From Enterococcus caccae ATCC BAA-1240 (lineage in GTDB: Bacteria; Bacillota; Bacilli; Lactobacillales; Enterococcaceae): a stretch of DNA of 64,000 nt. Made by a program: the position numbers and the translations under genes. This document shows, piece by piece, positions 33,431-43,600 of this stretch; within the stretch, counting starts at the first letter, position 1, and each line of letters begins with the position of its first letter. The notes beneath the pieces are model-generated. The model saw only the letters and a program-made list of their open reading frames with translations, had not been told where the DNA came from and searched no databases. The stretch covers positions 931,827-995,826 of the forward strand of contig NZ_KE136473.1 in the NCBI RefSeq assembly GCF_000407145.1. Reading direction: 5' to 3'.

Positions 33431-35095
33431 ATGGCGGAAAAAAGCAGAAATGGCGCTGAAGTGATTGTAGAAAGTTTGAAAAATCATGAAGTTGAATATG
33501 TTTTTGGAATACCAGGAGCGAAGATCGATGGTCTGTTTAATGCATTAGTTGATGATGGTCCAGAATTGATCGTAACACGTCATGAACAAAATGCAGCGTT
33601 TATGGCAGCAGCTGTTGGACGTTTGACTGGAAAGCCTGGTGTAGTCGTTGCGACGAGTGGTCCAGGCGCTAGTAACCTTGCGACAGGATTGGTCACAGCA
33701 ACAGCAGAAGGTGATCCTGTACTGGCTATTGGCGGCCAGGTGAAACGTCGTGATTTATTAAAATTAACACATCAAAGCATGAACAATGCCGCTTTGTTTG
33801 AGCCAATTACCAAATACAGTGCAGAAATTCAAGACCCAGAGACTATTTCTGAAGTTTTAGCAAATGCTTATAGACTAGCGAAATCTTCTAAAAAAGGAGC
33901 TAGTTTCATCAGTATTCCTCAAGATGTGGTAGACGGACTGGTTGAATCAGCTAGTATTAAACCATTAAGTGATCCTAAAATTGGTTCTGCTTCGACTGAA
34001 GATATCGCGTACCTTTCACAAATGATTCAAGCAGCCGAGTTACCAGTTTTATTAGTCGGCATGAGAGCATCTACTGAAAAAGAAGCAAAAGCAATTCGTA
34101 AAATTGTTGAGAAAACTAAAATTCCAGTGGTTGAAACGTTTCAAGCAGCTGGAGTGATTTCAAGAGAATTGGAAGCTCATTTTTTTGGACGGATCGGGTT
34201 GTTTCGTAATCAGCCGGGAGATATGTTATTAAAGCGCAGTGATTTAGTCATTGCTGTCGGTTATGATCCGATTGAGTATGAGGCAAGAAATTGGAATGCC
34301 GAAGGGGATGCTCAAATCATTGTGATTGATGATACGCCAGCAGAAATCGATCAGTATTTTCAACCTCAACGAGAATTGATTGGCGATATTGCGGAGACAT
34401 TGAACGTTCTTTTGCCAAGTATTGAGGCCAAAACCTTATCAAAAAAAGCGATAGAGTATTTGAATGTATTACAGGAAAAATTAGTCAAACGGGATGATGT
34501 AAAAGAGCAAGTAGAAAATGGGTTGATTCATCCTTTAGAAGTTATTGATACTTTGCAAACTATTGTAACAGATGAAATGACTGTTACAGTTGATGTAGGG
34601 AGTCACTATATCTGGATGGCGCGCCATTTTAGAAGTTATGAACCTAGACATTTGCTTTTTAGTAATGGGATGCAAACGCTGGGTGTGGCGCTTCCTTGGG
34701 CAATTTCTGCAGCGTTGGTTCGGCCAAATACACAAATTATCTCTGTATCAGGGGATGGTGGATTCTTGTTTTCTGCCCAAGATCTTGAAACAGCGGTCCG
34801 TAAAAAACTGAATATCATTCATTTGATTTGGAATGATGGACGCTATAATATGGTTGAATTTCAAGAACAACTAAAATACCATCGGATTTCTGGCGTTGAT
34901 TTTGGACCAGTTGATTTTGTGAAATATGCTGAAGCCTTTGGAGCAAAAGGATTGCGAGCAAATAACGTTGATGAATTAAGAACAGCCATTTTAACTGGAA
35001 TCGAAACCGAAGGACCTGTTGTGATCGATATTCCAATTGATTATCAAGACAACGAAAAACTGGGTGAAACAATTTTACCAGATCAGTTTTATTAG
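33431..35095 (+). CDS. alsS: Acetolactate synthase, catabolic
   Basis: A 554-residue thiamine-diphosphate enzyme that joins two pyruvates into 2-acetolactate. Features are the catalytic glutamate in [12 protein letters not shown], the TPP-binding [14 protein letters not shown]...ND block and the absence of an ilvN-like small-subunit gene. Being followed 13 bp later by acetolactate decarboxylase marks it as the fermentative AlsS of the acetoin route, which consumes surplus pyruvate and counters acidification. Ribosome site aaaaggagtg. Confidence 0.95.
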   Translation: MAEKSRNGAEVIVESLKNHEVEYVFGIPGAKIDGLFNALVDDGPELIVTRHEQNAAFMAAAVGRLTGKPGVVVATSGPGASNLATGLVTATAEGDPVLAIGGQVKRRDLLKLTHQSMNNAALFEPITKYSAEIQDPETISEVLANAYRLAKSSKKGASFISIPQDVVDGLVESASIKPLSDPKIGSASTEDIAYLSQMIQAAELPVLLVGMRASTEKEAKAIRKIVEKTKIPVVETFQAAGVISRELEAHFFGRIGLFRNQPGDMLLKRSDLVIAVGYDPIEYEARNWNAEGDAQIIVIDDTPAEIDQYFQPQRELIGDIAETLNVLLPSIEAKTLSKKAIEYLNVLQEKLVKRDDVKEQVENGLIHPLEVIDTLQTIVTDEMTVTVDVGSHYIWMARHFRSYEPRHLLFSNGMQTLGVALPWAISAALVRPNTQIISVSGDGGFLFSAQDLETAVRKKLNIIHLIWNDGRYNMVEFQEQLKYHRISGVDFGPVDFVKYAEAFGAKGLRANNVDELRTAILTGIETEGPVVIDIPIDYQDNEKLGETILPDQFY

Positions 35096-35108
35096 AAGGG
35101 TGATAAGA

Positions 35109-35822
35109 ATGACAAAAGAAGCAGTTTTATACCAACATGGAACGCTAGGTGCGCTGATGGCTGGTTTAATGGATGGGACTGAAACAATCGCTACTATTTT
35201 GGAAAAAGGTGATTTTGGAATTGGTACTTTAGCTGGTTTGGATGGAGAATTGATTATTTTAGATGGGAAGGCTTACCAAGGAAGAGAAGATGGTGCACTG
35301 ATTGCAATCAGTGCAAAACAAAAAACGCCTTATGCTGCGGTAACAACTTTTAAACCAGTAATCAAGTTTCAAGTGGAGCATACTGTAAATAATTTGCAAA
35401 TCAACACGTTGATTCGTGAACAATTGAAGAGTGAGAATCTTTTTCACGCAATTAAAATTCACGGGAAGTTCAAAGAAGTGCATATTCGAGCGATGCCAAA
35501 GCAAGAAAAACCGTATAAGCGATTAGTTGAAGTATCCAAAGAACAACCTGAGTTTGTCAAAGAAAATGTTATGGGGACAATAGTTGGTTTTTTTACCCCA
35601 GAATTGTTTCAAGGGGTTGCAGCGGCAGATTTTCATTTACATTTTATTGACGATGAGCAGACGTTTGGCGGGCATTTGATGGATTTTGAATTGGAAACAG
35701 GAAAGGTTGAAATTGAACCGATGGATTCTTTATTACAACATTTTCCTAAAAACGATGAAACGTTTATTCATACAGCGATTGATTATGCTGATTTGGATAA
35801 AGAAATTCAAGAGGCAGAATAG
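35109..35822 (+). CDS. budA: Alpha-acetolactate decarboxylase
   Basis: A 237-residue enzyme (AlsD/BudA) that turns 2-acetolactate into acetoin. Visible features are the N-terminal YQHGTLGALMAGLMDG, the KIHGKFKEVHIRAMPKQ segment and the zinc-ligand region DFHLHFIDDEQTFGGHLMDF. The start is the ATG at 35109 behind agaagggtg; an upstream in-frame ATG lies inside alsS and adds residues not seen in the family. Second gene of alsS-budA. Confidence 0.95.
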   Translation: MTKEAVLYQHGTLGALMAGLMDGTETIATILEKGDFGIGTLAGLDGELIILDGKAYQGREDGALIAISAKQKTPYAAVTTFKPVIKFQVEHTVNNLQINTLIREQLKSENLFHAIKIHGKFKEVHIRAMPKQEKPYKRLVEVSKEQPEFVKENVMGTIVGFFTPELFQGVAAADFHLHFIDDEQTFGGHLMDFELETGKVEIEPMDSLLQHFPKNDETFIHTAIDYADLDKEIQEAE

Positions 35823-35829
35823 AAAGAGG

Positions 35830-35868
35830 GCTGGACAAAACGGATAGACAGTTTTGTCCAGCTTTTTA
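35830..35868 (+). terminator. Intrinsic terminator after budA
   Basis: Perfect 12-bp stem GCTGGACAAAAC / GTTTTGTCCAGC with a 9-nt loop, followed by TTTTT. Confidence 0.85.
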
Positions 35869-35924
35869 AATACGAATAAACGGCAAGGGAAAATCAGCTA
35901 CTACGTTACACTTTGATTCTATTG

Positions 35925-35964
35925 TTGTACATCACGAAAAACGACGTAATTCATTGATGTACAA
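35925..35964. repeat. Inverted repeat between budA and rnhC
   Basis: TTGTACATCA (35925-35934) and TGATGTACAA (35955-35964) form a perfect 10-bp inverted repeat with a 20-nt centre. No T run follows; role unknown. It lies between convergent genes. Confidence 0.4.
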
Positions 35965-36063
35965 TACAAGGGTCTTTCAAACACCTTACGCCCTTTATTT
36001 TCAAGTGCTAAAGCACTAAGCGTTGAAGGATTCAGAGATAAGCGTTTTTGTCTCGACTTCGTT

Positions 36064-36987
36064 CTATTTAGTAGCGATTTTTTTCGCTTTTTCAGTATTT
36101 GCAAAATGGAGTTTGACATATTTACTAAGTAAGGACATACCACCTTTGGCTAAGACTGCTGCTGCTACTTTATCAGAAGTGGCTCCAGCACCGGAAGGAA
36201 CTTTCATACCCAATTCTTTAGACTCTTTCTCTAATTCTTCCAAAAATGCTGCTCGGCTAATAATTGAAGCGGCAGCAACTGCCACATGATACTGCTCACC
36301 TTTCGTAATAAAGGTGAGTTTTTCGCGGACTTGATTTTGTTCACTCCGCACATATTTTTTATAATTTGTTTCTGGTGTAAATTGATCGATCAAGATTGCT
36401 TCAGGTTTGGTTGGTGCTATTTCGTTTAAAAGTAGATAGATTGCTTGGTTATGCAAGGCGACTTTCATGTGAACGGCATTGTATTTAGGTTGAATTCGGT
36501 TGTATTTTTCTGGTTCCACAATCAATAATTTATATGGGATCAACTCTTTGATGACAGATGAAAGTTGAACGATTTGAGGATCAGTTAATTCTTTCGAATC
36601 TCTTACGCCGAGTGCTTTTAATTTTGCCACCATCGTTTTGTCAACATAAGCAGCACATACTGTGACAGGTCCAAAGTAACTTCCGTTACCAACTTCATCA
36701 CTTCCTAAAACGGAAAGTTGACTGAAATTTGCTGGAAGTACACTGGAGTTTTTTGAAGACGAAATTGCATTGCTATTTTGAATAGGTCCCCATTTAGCAG
36801 CAATCTTTTCAGCGTCTGGCCCTTGAAAGACGATTTTTCCAGAGGTATACGCTGTAATCGTTGTGTTACCGACCTTTGCAACAAAGTCAGAATATGGAAC
36901 GTTTCTATTTAAACGATTCTTTTCGTAGTATGATTTCATTTTTTTCATTGTATCTTTTGTTACTTTGATTACCTGAGTTTGAGACAT
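36064..36987 (-). CDS. rnhC: Ribonuclease HIII
   Basis: A 307-residue type 2 RNase H that cleaves RNA in RNA-DNA hybrids. The N-terminal TBP-like substrate-binding domain (about residues 1-90, with KIVFQGPDAEKIAAKWG) marks it as RNase HIII and not HII. The catalytic domain has LGSDEVGNGSYFGPV with the first Asp-Glu pair, VRDSKELTD and the later AAASIISRAAFLEELE. Single gene with a ribosome site aaaggagcacc. Confidence 0.95.
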   Translation of the reverse strand: MSQTQVIKVTKDTMKKMKSYYEKNRLNRNVPYSDFVAKVGNTTITAYTSGKIVFQGPDAEKIAAKWGPIQNSNAISSSKNSSVLPANFSQLSVLGSDEVGNGSYFGPVTVCAAYVDKTMVAKLKALGVRDSKELTDPQIVQLSSVIKELIPYKLLIVEPEKYNRIQPKYNAVHMKVALHNQAIYLLLNEIAPTKPEAILIDQFTPETNYKKYVRSEQNQVREKLTFITKGEQYHVAVAAASIISRAAFLEELEKESKELGMKVPSGAGATSDKVAAAVLAKGGMSLLSKYVKLHFANTEKAKKIATK

Positions 36988-37108
36988 AGTGGTGCTCCTT
37001 TCAAATCTTCTTATCTATAGTAAAACAAAAAAATAAAAAAGTGAAGTATGATTCTTTAGTACTAACTTAAAAATCAATTGAGAACAATCGCATTCTAATA
37101 ACGTAGAT

Positions 37109-37137
37109 TTGAGTTTTCAGACAATCTATGGTAGAAT
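37109..37137 (+). promoter_or_regulatory. Promoter of the rimP-nusA-infB operon
   Basis: TTGAGT (37109-37114), 17-bp spacer, TAGAAT (37132-37137). Confidence 0.6.
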
Positions 37138-37162
37138 ATATTATAAGTAATGATACTAGTTT

Positions 37163-37191
37163 GAGTGAGCGGATTTCTGCTCACTCTTTTT
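37163..37191 (+). terminator. Attenuator-like terminator in the rimP leader
   Basis: Stem GAGTGAGC / GCTCACTC with an 8-nt loop, then TTTTT, about 20 nt after the predicted transcription start and 127 nt before rimP. Confidence 0.65.
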
Positions 37192-37317
37192 AATGGAGTA
37201 ACCCAGGAAGAAAACATAAGGAAATGTTGATTTGTCTTGTGTTTTTAAGACCTAGCTGCATGAATCAGGTTTAAAAAAATCTAGTACGTTACATAAATCT
37301 CGAAGGAGGCGAAAATT

Positions 37318-37791
37318 TTGAGTAGTGTTGTGGAAACTGTTACCGAGTTAGTCACGCCGATCTTAGAAAAACAAAATTTTGAACTTGTAGAAGTAGAGTT
37401 TGTCAAGGAAGGAAGAGACTGGTTTCTCCGTGTCTTTATCGATAAAGAAGGCGGTATTGATATTCTAGACTGCGCACTTGTCAGTGAGCAGCTAGATGAA
37501 AAGCTTGATGCTATAGATCCTGACCCAATTCCCCAAGCATACTTTCTGGAAGTGTCCTCTCCGGGAGCTGAACGTCCGTTGAAAAAAGAAAGCGACTATG
37601 AAAAAGCAGTTGGAGAATACATTCATGTTTCACTTTATCAAACGATCGATGGTGAAAAGCAATTTGAAGGTATCTTAAAAACAGTTGATAAAGATCAGTT
37701 GACCCTGACAGTCAAAATCAAAACAAGAGTCAAAGAGTATACATTTGAACGAAAAAACATTGCAAAAGCTCGTTTAGCAATTCAGTTTTAA
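37318..37791 (+). CDS. rimP: Ribosome maturation factor RimP
   Basis: A 157-residue protein needed for maturation of the 30S subunit. Family segments are [38 protein letters not shown] and [18 protein letters not shown]. The start is TTG, 8 bp after gaaggagg; there is no better upstream start. First gene of rimP-nusA-rnpM-ylxQ-infB-rbfA, the conserved order in Bacilli. Confidence 0.95.
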   Translation: MSSVVETVTELVTPILEKQNFELVEVEFVKEGRDWFLRVFIDKEGGIDILDCALVSEQLDEKLDAIDPDPIPQAYFLEVSSPGAERPLKKESDYEKAVGEYIHVSLYQTIDGEKQFEGILKTVDKDQLTLTVKIKTRVKEYTFERKNIAKARLAIQF

Positions 37792-37918
37792 GTAAGTATG
37801 AAAACATAAAGCGAAACGTTATCGTTTTTGCTTATCACGAGATGCAAGTATCAGCCAGTAAAAGGTTGATCAGCTCCGTTCACCTTTCATTTAGATAGTA
37901 GGAGGAAATGATAAAAAA

Positions 37919-39088
37919 ATGAGCAAAGAAATGTTAAATGCACTAGATGCATTAGAAGCTGAAAAAGGTATTTCTAAAGAGATCGTGATTGATGCGTTGG
38001 AAGCAGCGTTAGTTTCCGCATATAAAAGACATTATGGGCAAGCCCAAAACGTTGAAGTAGAATTTGACAGTAAAAAAGGCAACATCCATGTGTATGCTGT
38101 TAAAGAAGTAACAGAAGAAGTCTTTGATTCGCAACTTGAAGTATCATTAAAAGAAGCGATGGAAGTAAATAAAGCTTACGAGATGGGCGACAAGATCCGT
38201 TTTGAAGTGACGCCAAAAGATTTTGGCCGCATTGCAGCGCAAACAGCGAAACAAGTTATTTTACAACGTGTGCGTGAAGCTGAAAGAAATATTATCTACA
38301 ATGAATTTAGTGAGTATGAAAATGATATCATGCAAGGGATTGTTGAAAGACAAGACCGTCGTTATATTTATGTAAACTTGGGTAAGATAGAAGCTGTTTT
38401 GTCTAAGCAAGACCAAATGCCAAATGAATTCTATCAACCACATGATCGTATCAAAGTGTACGTTTCAAGAGTTGAAAATACATCAAAAGGACCACAAGTT
38501 TTTGTTAGTCGTAGTCATCCAGATTTGTTGAAGCGATTATTTGAACAAGAAATCCCAGAAGTGTATGATGGAATTGTAGAAATCGTTAGTATCGCTCGCG
38601 AAGCAGGCGATCGTTCGAAAGTTTCAGTTCGCTCGACTGATCCAAATATTGATCCTGTTGGAACATGTGTAGGTCCAAAAGGACAACGTGTTCAAGCAAT
38701 CGTTAACGAATTAAAAGGTGAAAATATGGACATCGTTGAATGGAGCGAAGACCCAGCGGTATTCATCAGCAATGCATTGAATCCAGCACAGGTTGTAGAC
38801 GTTATTTTTGATCCAAATAACAATAAAGCTTGTACTGTAGTTGTTCCAGATTATCAGTTATCACTTGCCATCGGTAAAAGAGGTCAAAATGCTCGTTTAG
38901 CAGCTAAATTGACTGGCTTTAAAATCGATATCAAACCTGAATCTGAAATGGAAGACTATTATGCACAACTTGCAGAAACTCCTGATGAAGAAACACATGA
39001 TGAGGCAATCGTAGCATCCGATATGACTGCTGATGATTATGAGAACGTTGAGTTTGAAAAAACAGCAGAAGACGAAGAACAAGTTTAA
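37919..39088 (+). CDS. nusA: Transcription termination/antitermination factor NusA
   Basis: A 389-residue RNA polymerase-binding factor. Layout: N-terminal RNAP-binding domain (about 1-125), S1 domain (about 135-200, EYENDIMQGIVERQDRRYIY), then KH1 and KH2 (VGTCVGPKGQRVQAIVNEL; LAIGKRGQNARLAAKLTG). The acidic tail of about 45 residues takes the place of the C-terminal repeats found in proteobacterial NusA, as usual in Firmicutes. The 127 bp before it carry its ribosome site taggaggaaatg. Confidence 0.96.
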   Translation: MSKEMLNALDALEAEKGISKEIVIDALEAALVSAYKRHYGQAQNVEVEFDSKKGNIHVYAVKEVTEEVFDSQLEVSLKEAMEVNKAYEMGDKIRFEVTPKDFGRIAAQTAKQVILQRVREAERNIIYNEFSEYENDIMQGIVERQDRRYIYVNLGKIEAVLSKQDQMPNEFYQPHDRIKVYVSRVENTSKGPQVFVSRSHPDLLKRLFEQEIPEVYDGIVEIVSIAREAGDRSKVSVRSTDPNIDPVGTCVGPKGQRVQAIVNELKGENMDIVEWSEDPAVFISNALNPAQVVDVIFDPNNNKACTVVVPDYQLSLAIGKRGQNARLAAKLTGFKIDIKPESEMEDYYAQLAETPDEETHDEAIVASDMTADDYENVEFEKTAEDEEQV

Positions 39089-39106
39089 CCATTTGGAGGG
39101 AATCAA

Positions 39107-39403
39107 ATGAAAAAAAGAAAAATCCCAATGCGTAAATCTGTTGTTTCAGGTGAAATGAAACCCAAAAAAGAATTAGTTCGAATTACACGCTCTAAAGAAG
39201 GCGAAGTTGCGATCGATCCTACAGGTAAAATGCCAGGTCGAGGAGCTTATGTTTCACTTGAACCTAAAGAAGTTCAAGAAGCGTGGGATAAACACATTTT
39301 AGACCGTGTGTTGGAAACAACATTGACAGATACGTTTTACCAAGAATTATTAGACTATGTTGAACATCAAAAAGCACGTAATGAGTTGTTTGGCAATGGA
39401 TAA
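39107..39403 (+). CDS. rnpM: RNase P modulator RnpM (YlxR)
   Basis: A 98-residue basic protein of the DUF448 family, with the motifs KRKIPMRKSVVSGEMKPKKE and GKMPGRGAYVS. The Bacillus homologue YlxR was shown to bind RNase P RNA and modulate its activity, hence RnpM. It lies 18 bp after nusA and overlaps the start of ylxQ. Confidence 0.93.
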   Translation: MKKRKIPMRKSVVSGEMKPKKELVRITRSKEGEVAIDPTGKMPGRGAYVSLEPKEVQEAWDKHILDRVLETTLTDTFYQELLDYVEHQKARNELFGNG

Positions 39404-39698
39404 AGAAAAAATATTAAGTCTATTAGGTTTGGCTATGAGAGCTGGAAAACTAGTAACCGGTGAAGAATTGACAATCGGAGATATTCGTAGTAACAAAGCG
39501 AAATTCGTTTTTGTTGCCTCGGATGCTAGTGAGAATACAAGAAAAAAAATTAAGGACAAATGTTCTTATTACAATGTTCCTTGTAATGAAACTTTTTTTC
39601 AAGCAGAGTTAAGCCATGCGATTGGCAAAACCCGTATGGTGATCGGCATTAACGATCAAGGCTTTGCGAAGAAATTCAAGGAACTAATCAAAGGTTAG
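39396..39698 (+). CDS. ylxQ: L7Ae-family ribosomal protein YlxQ
   Basis: A 100-residue protein of the L7Ae/L30e/S12e/Gadd45 RNA-binding family (MDKEKILSLLGLAMRAGKLV, then FVFVASDASENTRKKI). Such proteins bind kink-turns in RNA. The ATG at 39396 inside the last codons of rnpM matches the family start; an upstream frame to 39357 is rejected for lack of homology. Position between rnpM and infB is standard. Confidence 0.92.
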   Translation: MDKEKILSLLGLAMRAGKLVTGEELTIGDIRSNKAKFVFVASDASENTRKKIKDKCSYYNVPCNETFFQAELSHAIGKTRMVIGINDQGFAKKFKELIKG

Positions 39699-39710
39699 GA
39701 AGGTGATTGC

Positions 39711-42278
39711 ATGGGGAAAAAAAGAATTTATGAACTAGCAAAAGAAATGAATCAATCAAGTAAAGATGTTGTCGAAAAAGCACATGCTTTAGGTATGGAT
39801 GTGAAAAATCACATGGGCGCGATTTCTGCTGAGGACGAATCGAAACTTCGTAACTCATTTGGAGGGAACAAGCCTGCAAATACACAACAAAAACCCGCTG
39901 CGAAACCACAAACACAAAGTGGTCAAGGGCAACCAAAACCAGCAAATCCAAAACCAGCTAACCAAAATGGAAATAGACCAAACCAAAATCAAAATAGCGG
40001 ACAGCAAAATCGTCCGCAACAAAATAATCAAAACCGTCCTACACAACAAGGACAACAAAATAATCAAAATCGTAACAACCAAAATCGTAACATGCAAGGA
40101 AGCAGCCAAAATATGACTCAAAACCGTTCAAACCAAGGACAACAAAATCGTCCGCAGCAAAACAACCAAAATCAAAACCGTCCAGCACAACAAGGACAAC
40201 AAAATAATCAAAATCGTAACAATAATCAAAATCGTCCGGCACAAAGCAATACGCAAAACGCAAACCAAAACCGTCCAGCGACACAAACAGGACAGCAAAA
40301 TCGTCCGCAACAAGGACAAAATAGCAACAACACTCAAGGAAATCAAAATCGTAATAATACAAACTCTGGAAACAGAAACAACAGTTTCGGAGGCGGCGGT
40401 CAAAATCGTAACCGTAATGGTTATAACAATCAAAACCGCAACAGATTCAACAAAAAAGGTAAAAAAGGCAAGTACCAAGAATCAACAAAACCAGCAGTGC
40501 CAGCTCGTAAGTTCCGTGAATTACCAGATGTATTAGAATATACAGAGGGAATGAACGTGGCAGATATTGCGAAGAAGATTCACCGCGAACCAGCTGAAAT
40601 CATCAAAAAACTATTTATGATGGGCGTTATGGTCAATCAAAACCAATCACTAGATAAAGAGACGATTGAATTACTAGCTGTAGATTATGGTATGGAGCCA
40701 CAAGAAAAAGTTCAAGTAGATGTCGCTGATATCGATAAATTCTTCGAACCAGAAGCATTAGTTGAAGAAAATCTTGTAACTCGCCCACCCGTTGTGACAA
40801 TTATGGGACACGTTGACCATGGTAAAACAACGCTTCTAGATACATTACGTAATTCACGCGTAACTTCAGGTGAAGCAGGTGGTATTACGCAACATATCGG
40901 TGCCTACCAAATTGATATCGATGGCAAGCCAATTACTTTCTTGGATACACCAGGACATGCTGCGTTTACAAGTATGCGTGCTCGTGGAGCAGGTATCACA
41001 GATATTACGATCTTAGTTGTCGCAGCTGATGACGGTGTAATGCCACAAACAGTAGAAGCGATTAACCATGCTAAAGCAGCAGAAGTGCCAATTATCGTTG
41101 CAGTTAACAAAGTAGATAAACCAGGTGCTAACCCTGATCACGTAAAACAAGAATTAAGTGAACATGGCTTAATTCCTGAAGAATGGGGTGGAGATACAAT
41201 CTTCGTAAATATTTCAGCGAAATTCAACCAAAACATTGAAGAATTATTAGAAAACATTCTTTTAATTGCTGAAGTAGAAGACTTGAAAGCAGATCCAACA
41301 CAACGTGCGATCGGTACAGTGATCGAAGCCCGTTTAGATAAAGGAAAAGGTCCTGTTGCTACATTACTTGTTCAACAAGGTTCATTACGAGTTGGAGATC
41401 CGATCGTTGTCGGAAATACATTTGGACGTGTCCGTGTTATGACCAATGACCTTGGCCGTCGTGACAAAGCAGTAGGTCCAGCAACACCAGTTGAAATCAC
41501 TGGTTTGAATGATGTGCCCCAAGCAGGCGATCGTTTTGTAGTCTTTGAAGATGAAAAAACAGCTCGTCAAGCAGGTGAAGAACGTGGCAAACGTGCCGTT
41601 CTAGAACAACGTTCATCAAACAATCGTGTAACATTAGACAACTTATTTGAAAGTCTAAAAGAAGGCGAATTGAAAGATGTTAACGTGATTATCAAAGCTG
41701 ATGTACAAGGCACAGCAGAAGCGTTAGCGGCAAGCTTACAAAAAATCGAAGTTGCTGGCGTTCGTGTGAAAATCGTTCACTCGGCAGTTGGAGCTATCAA
41801 TGAAAGTGATGTAACACTTGCTGCAGCAAGTAATGCGATCATTATTGGTTTTAACGTTCGTCCGACACCTCAAGCGAAACAACAAGCCGAGCAAGAAGAA
41901 GTGGATATTCGTTTACACCGTATCATCTATAAAGCAATTGAAGAAATCGAAACAGCGATGAAAGGGATGCTAGATCCTGAATTTGAAGAGAAAATTACAG
42001 GTCAAATGACGGTTCGTGAACTTTATAAAGTATCTAAAGTTGGAACAATCGCTGGTTGTTACGTAACCGAAGGCTCTATCCGCCGTGATAGTGGTGTACG
42101 TGTGATTCGTGATGGTATCGTGATCTTTGAAGGCAAACTAGCTAGCTTGAAACGTTTCAAAGACGATGCTAAAGAAGTAAAACTTGGCTTTGAATGTGGT
42201 GCTATGGTTGAAAACTTCAACGATCTTAAAGTAGATGATGTTATCGAAGGCTTTGTTATGGAAGAAATCAAACAATAA
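39711..42278 (+). CDS. infB: Translation initiation factor IF-2
   Basis: An 855-residue GTPase that brings initiator tRNA to the ribosome. An N-terminal IF2N domain (residues 1-50) is followed by a long low-complexity region (about 55-247) made of Asn, Gln, Arg and Pro repeats such as [13 protein letters not shown]. Then come the second IF2N region (from about 265) and the GTPase domain with G1 GHVDHGKT at 366-373, DTPGHAAF and NKVDKP. Domains II-IV complete the length. The GTPase core is ordinary; the linker is unusually rich in Asn/Gln. Confidence 0.97.
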   Translation: MGKKRIYELAKEMNQSSKDVVEKAHALGMDVKNHMGAISAEDESKLRNSFGGNKPANTQQKPAAKPQTQSGQGQPKPANPKPANQNGNRPNQNQNSGQQNRPQQNNQNRPTQQGQQNNQNRNNQNRNMQGSSQNMTQNRSNQGQQNRPQQNNQNQNRPAQQGQQNNQNRNNNQNRPAQSNTQNANQNRPATQTGQQNRPQQGQNSNNTQGNQNRNNTNSGNRNNSFGGGGQNRNRNGYNNQNRNRFNKKGKKGKYQESTKPAVPARKFRELPDVLEYTEGMNVADIAKKIHREPAEIIKKLFMMGVMVNQNQSLDKETIELLAVDYGMEPQEKVQVDVADIDKFFEPEALVEENLVTRPPVVTIMGHVDHGKTTLLDTLRNSRVTSGEAGGITQHIGAYQIDIDGKPITFLDTPGHAAFTSMRARGAGITDITILVVAADDGVMPQTVEAINHAKAAEVPIIVAVNKVDKPGANPDHVKQELSEHGLIPEEWGGDTIFVNISAKFNQNIEELLENILLIAEVEDLKADPTQRAIGTVIEARLDKGKGPVATLLVQQGSLRVGDPIVVGNTFGRVRVMTNDLGRRDKAVGPATPVEITGLNDVPQAGDRFVVFEDEKTARQAGEERGKRAVLEQRSSNNRVTLDNLFESLKEGELKDVNVIIKADVQGTAEALAASLQKIEVAGVRVKIVHSAVGAINESDVTLAAASNAIIIGFNVRPTPQAKQQAEQEEVDIRLHRIIYKAIEEIETAMKGMLDPEFEEKITGQMTVRELYKVSKVGTIAGCYVTEGSIRRDSGVRVIRDGIVIFEGKLASLKRFKDDAKEVKLGFECGAMVENFNDLKVDDVIEGFVMEEIKQ

Positions 42279-42311
42279 TAACAAATAAAAATAGAGAGAA
42301 GGAGAAACAGT

Positions 42312-42659
42312 ATGGCAAATTATCGTGACCGCCGAGTAGGCCAAGAGATTATGCGTGAAATCAATGATATATTGAGAAAACGTGTTAGAGACCCACGTGT
42401 GCAAGATATTACGATTACGGATGTTCGCGTAACAGGTGATCTACAGCAAGCAACGATTTATTACAGTTTGTTATCTGATCTAGCTTCTGATCACCAAAAA
42501 GCGCAACAAGGATTGGATAAAGCCAAAGGATTGATCCGTAAAGAATTAGGTCAACGTTTAACATTGTATAAAACACCTGAACTGATTTTTGTAAAAGATG
42601 AATCCGTGCAATATGGTAATCATATTGATGAATTGATTCGTAAATTGAATCAAGAATAG
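42312..42659 (+). CDS. rbfA: Ribosome-binding factor A
   Basis: A 115-residue KH-fold protein that helps the final maturation of the 16S rRNA 5' end and cold adaptation. Family segments are [34 protein letters not shown] and [17 protein letters not shown]. Last gene of the operon, 33 bp after infB and ended by a strong terminator. Confidence 0.95.
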   Translation: MANYRDRRVGQEIMREINDILRKRVRDPRVQDITITDVRVTGDLQQATIYYSLLSDLASDHQKAQQGLDKAKGLIRKELGQRLTLYKTPELIFVKDESVQYGNHIDELIRKLNQE

Positions 42660-42660
42660 A

Positions 42661-42706
42661 AAAAAGAAAGTATCTTCTTATTAAAAAGAAGATACTTTCT
42701 TTTTTA
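42661..42706 (+). terminator. Intrinsic terminator after rbfA
   Basis: Perfect stem AAAAGAAAGTATCTTCTT / AAGAAGATACTTTCTTTT with a 6-nt loop, then T. It ends the rimP-rbfA operon. Confidence 0.85.
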
Positions 42707-42772
42707 TTTAGATCATATTGTTGTTTTATATACTTTATGTATACTATATTTAATAATGAAAGGAGGAATTAG

Positions 42773-43600
42773 ATGATGAAAAAGAGTCGCAAATGGTTGA
42801 TAGGTGTTGGGATGTTATCTTTGTTTGGCTTGGGTATTTTAGTTGGTAAATATGGAGAAGCGGATGAGAAAAAAGTTTATATACCATCTGCAGGAATTCG
42901 TGAACAAGTAATTAAAGAGATCAGTCATAGCGAAGAAAATAATAATGTAGAGAATGAATTGCCGACATCAACGCACTTGGCGCAAATAAAAGAAGATCAT
43001 ATCATTTTTTCAAATCAATATGAAGAATCCACTTCCCTAGAGGGACTTCAAGAAATTAAAGATGTTAAAGGGATATCGTTATTGATGTTTAATAACATTA
43101 TAGATTATCGACCTCTTGGTGGGATGGAAAATTTACAATATATTCAGTTATATTATTTTCCTGATACTGAAGACCCAGTTAGTAAAAAAGCTGTAGATGT
43201 TTCATTTGTGAAAAATCTTAAGAAATTAAGAATTTTTGATGGGGGCGTATTACCTGTTTTAGATTTAACCCCCTTTCAATGAATTGAACAATGTTGAACA
43301 ACTAAATATGAGTGGAGAAGTTGATGGAATGACTCCAATTGCTGTTTCGAAAAAAATAGAAGTGCAATTGTTGGAAATCCCGTAACGTATTCAAAACAAT
43401 TCAATAATGCTGTTTTAAATGTTAAAGCTTATAATGTCGAAGGTGCAGAAATGCCCGTTACTGTTTCAGGTAATAACTTTTTTGTAAGTGATATTGAATC
43501 GGAAACCAACAAGTTTACTTTTGAAATTAATAAGGTGGATTCTAAAAACGAGTATATTAATCATTTTATTCGCTATACTGCTCCATTAAACTGGTACTAA
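42773..43600 (+). pseudogene. Broken leucine-rich-repeat (internalin-like) protein gene
   Basis: The first 169 codons encode a membrane anchor or signal segment (about residues 8-26) followed by leucine-rich-repeat-like stretches (LEGLQEIKDVKGISLLMFNN; LGGMENLQYIQLYYF; VKNLKKLRIFDGG). The frame then breaks at a C5/T3 run near 43275 (DLTPF). It continues one base out of phase as ELNNVEQLNMSGEVDGMTPI, breaks again in an A7 run near 43348, and resumes GNPVTYSKQFNNAVLNVKAY to a TAA at 43598-43600. Restoring both shifts gives one protein of about 275 residues with an LRR part and a C-terminal Ig-like part. Role, when intact, probably surface adhesion; unproven. Confidence 0.75.

Larger units (their letters stand above)
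36988..37317 (+). promoter_or_regulatory. Leader region of the rimP-nusA-infB operon
   Basis: 330 bp without a gene. It holds the promoter at 37109-37137, an early terminator hairpin at 37163-37191 and then about 125 nt of untranslated leader up to the rimP ribosome site (gaaggagg, 37302-37309). No known riboswitch class was recognised. Confidence 0.5.

Noticed and set aside
39855-40478. Long frames on both strands over the infB repeat region, rich in Leu/Ile/Val or Asp/Tyr/Phe
   Set aside because: They arise from reading the Asn/Gln-coding repeats in other frames; infB itself is unambiguous.
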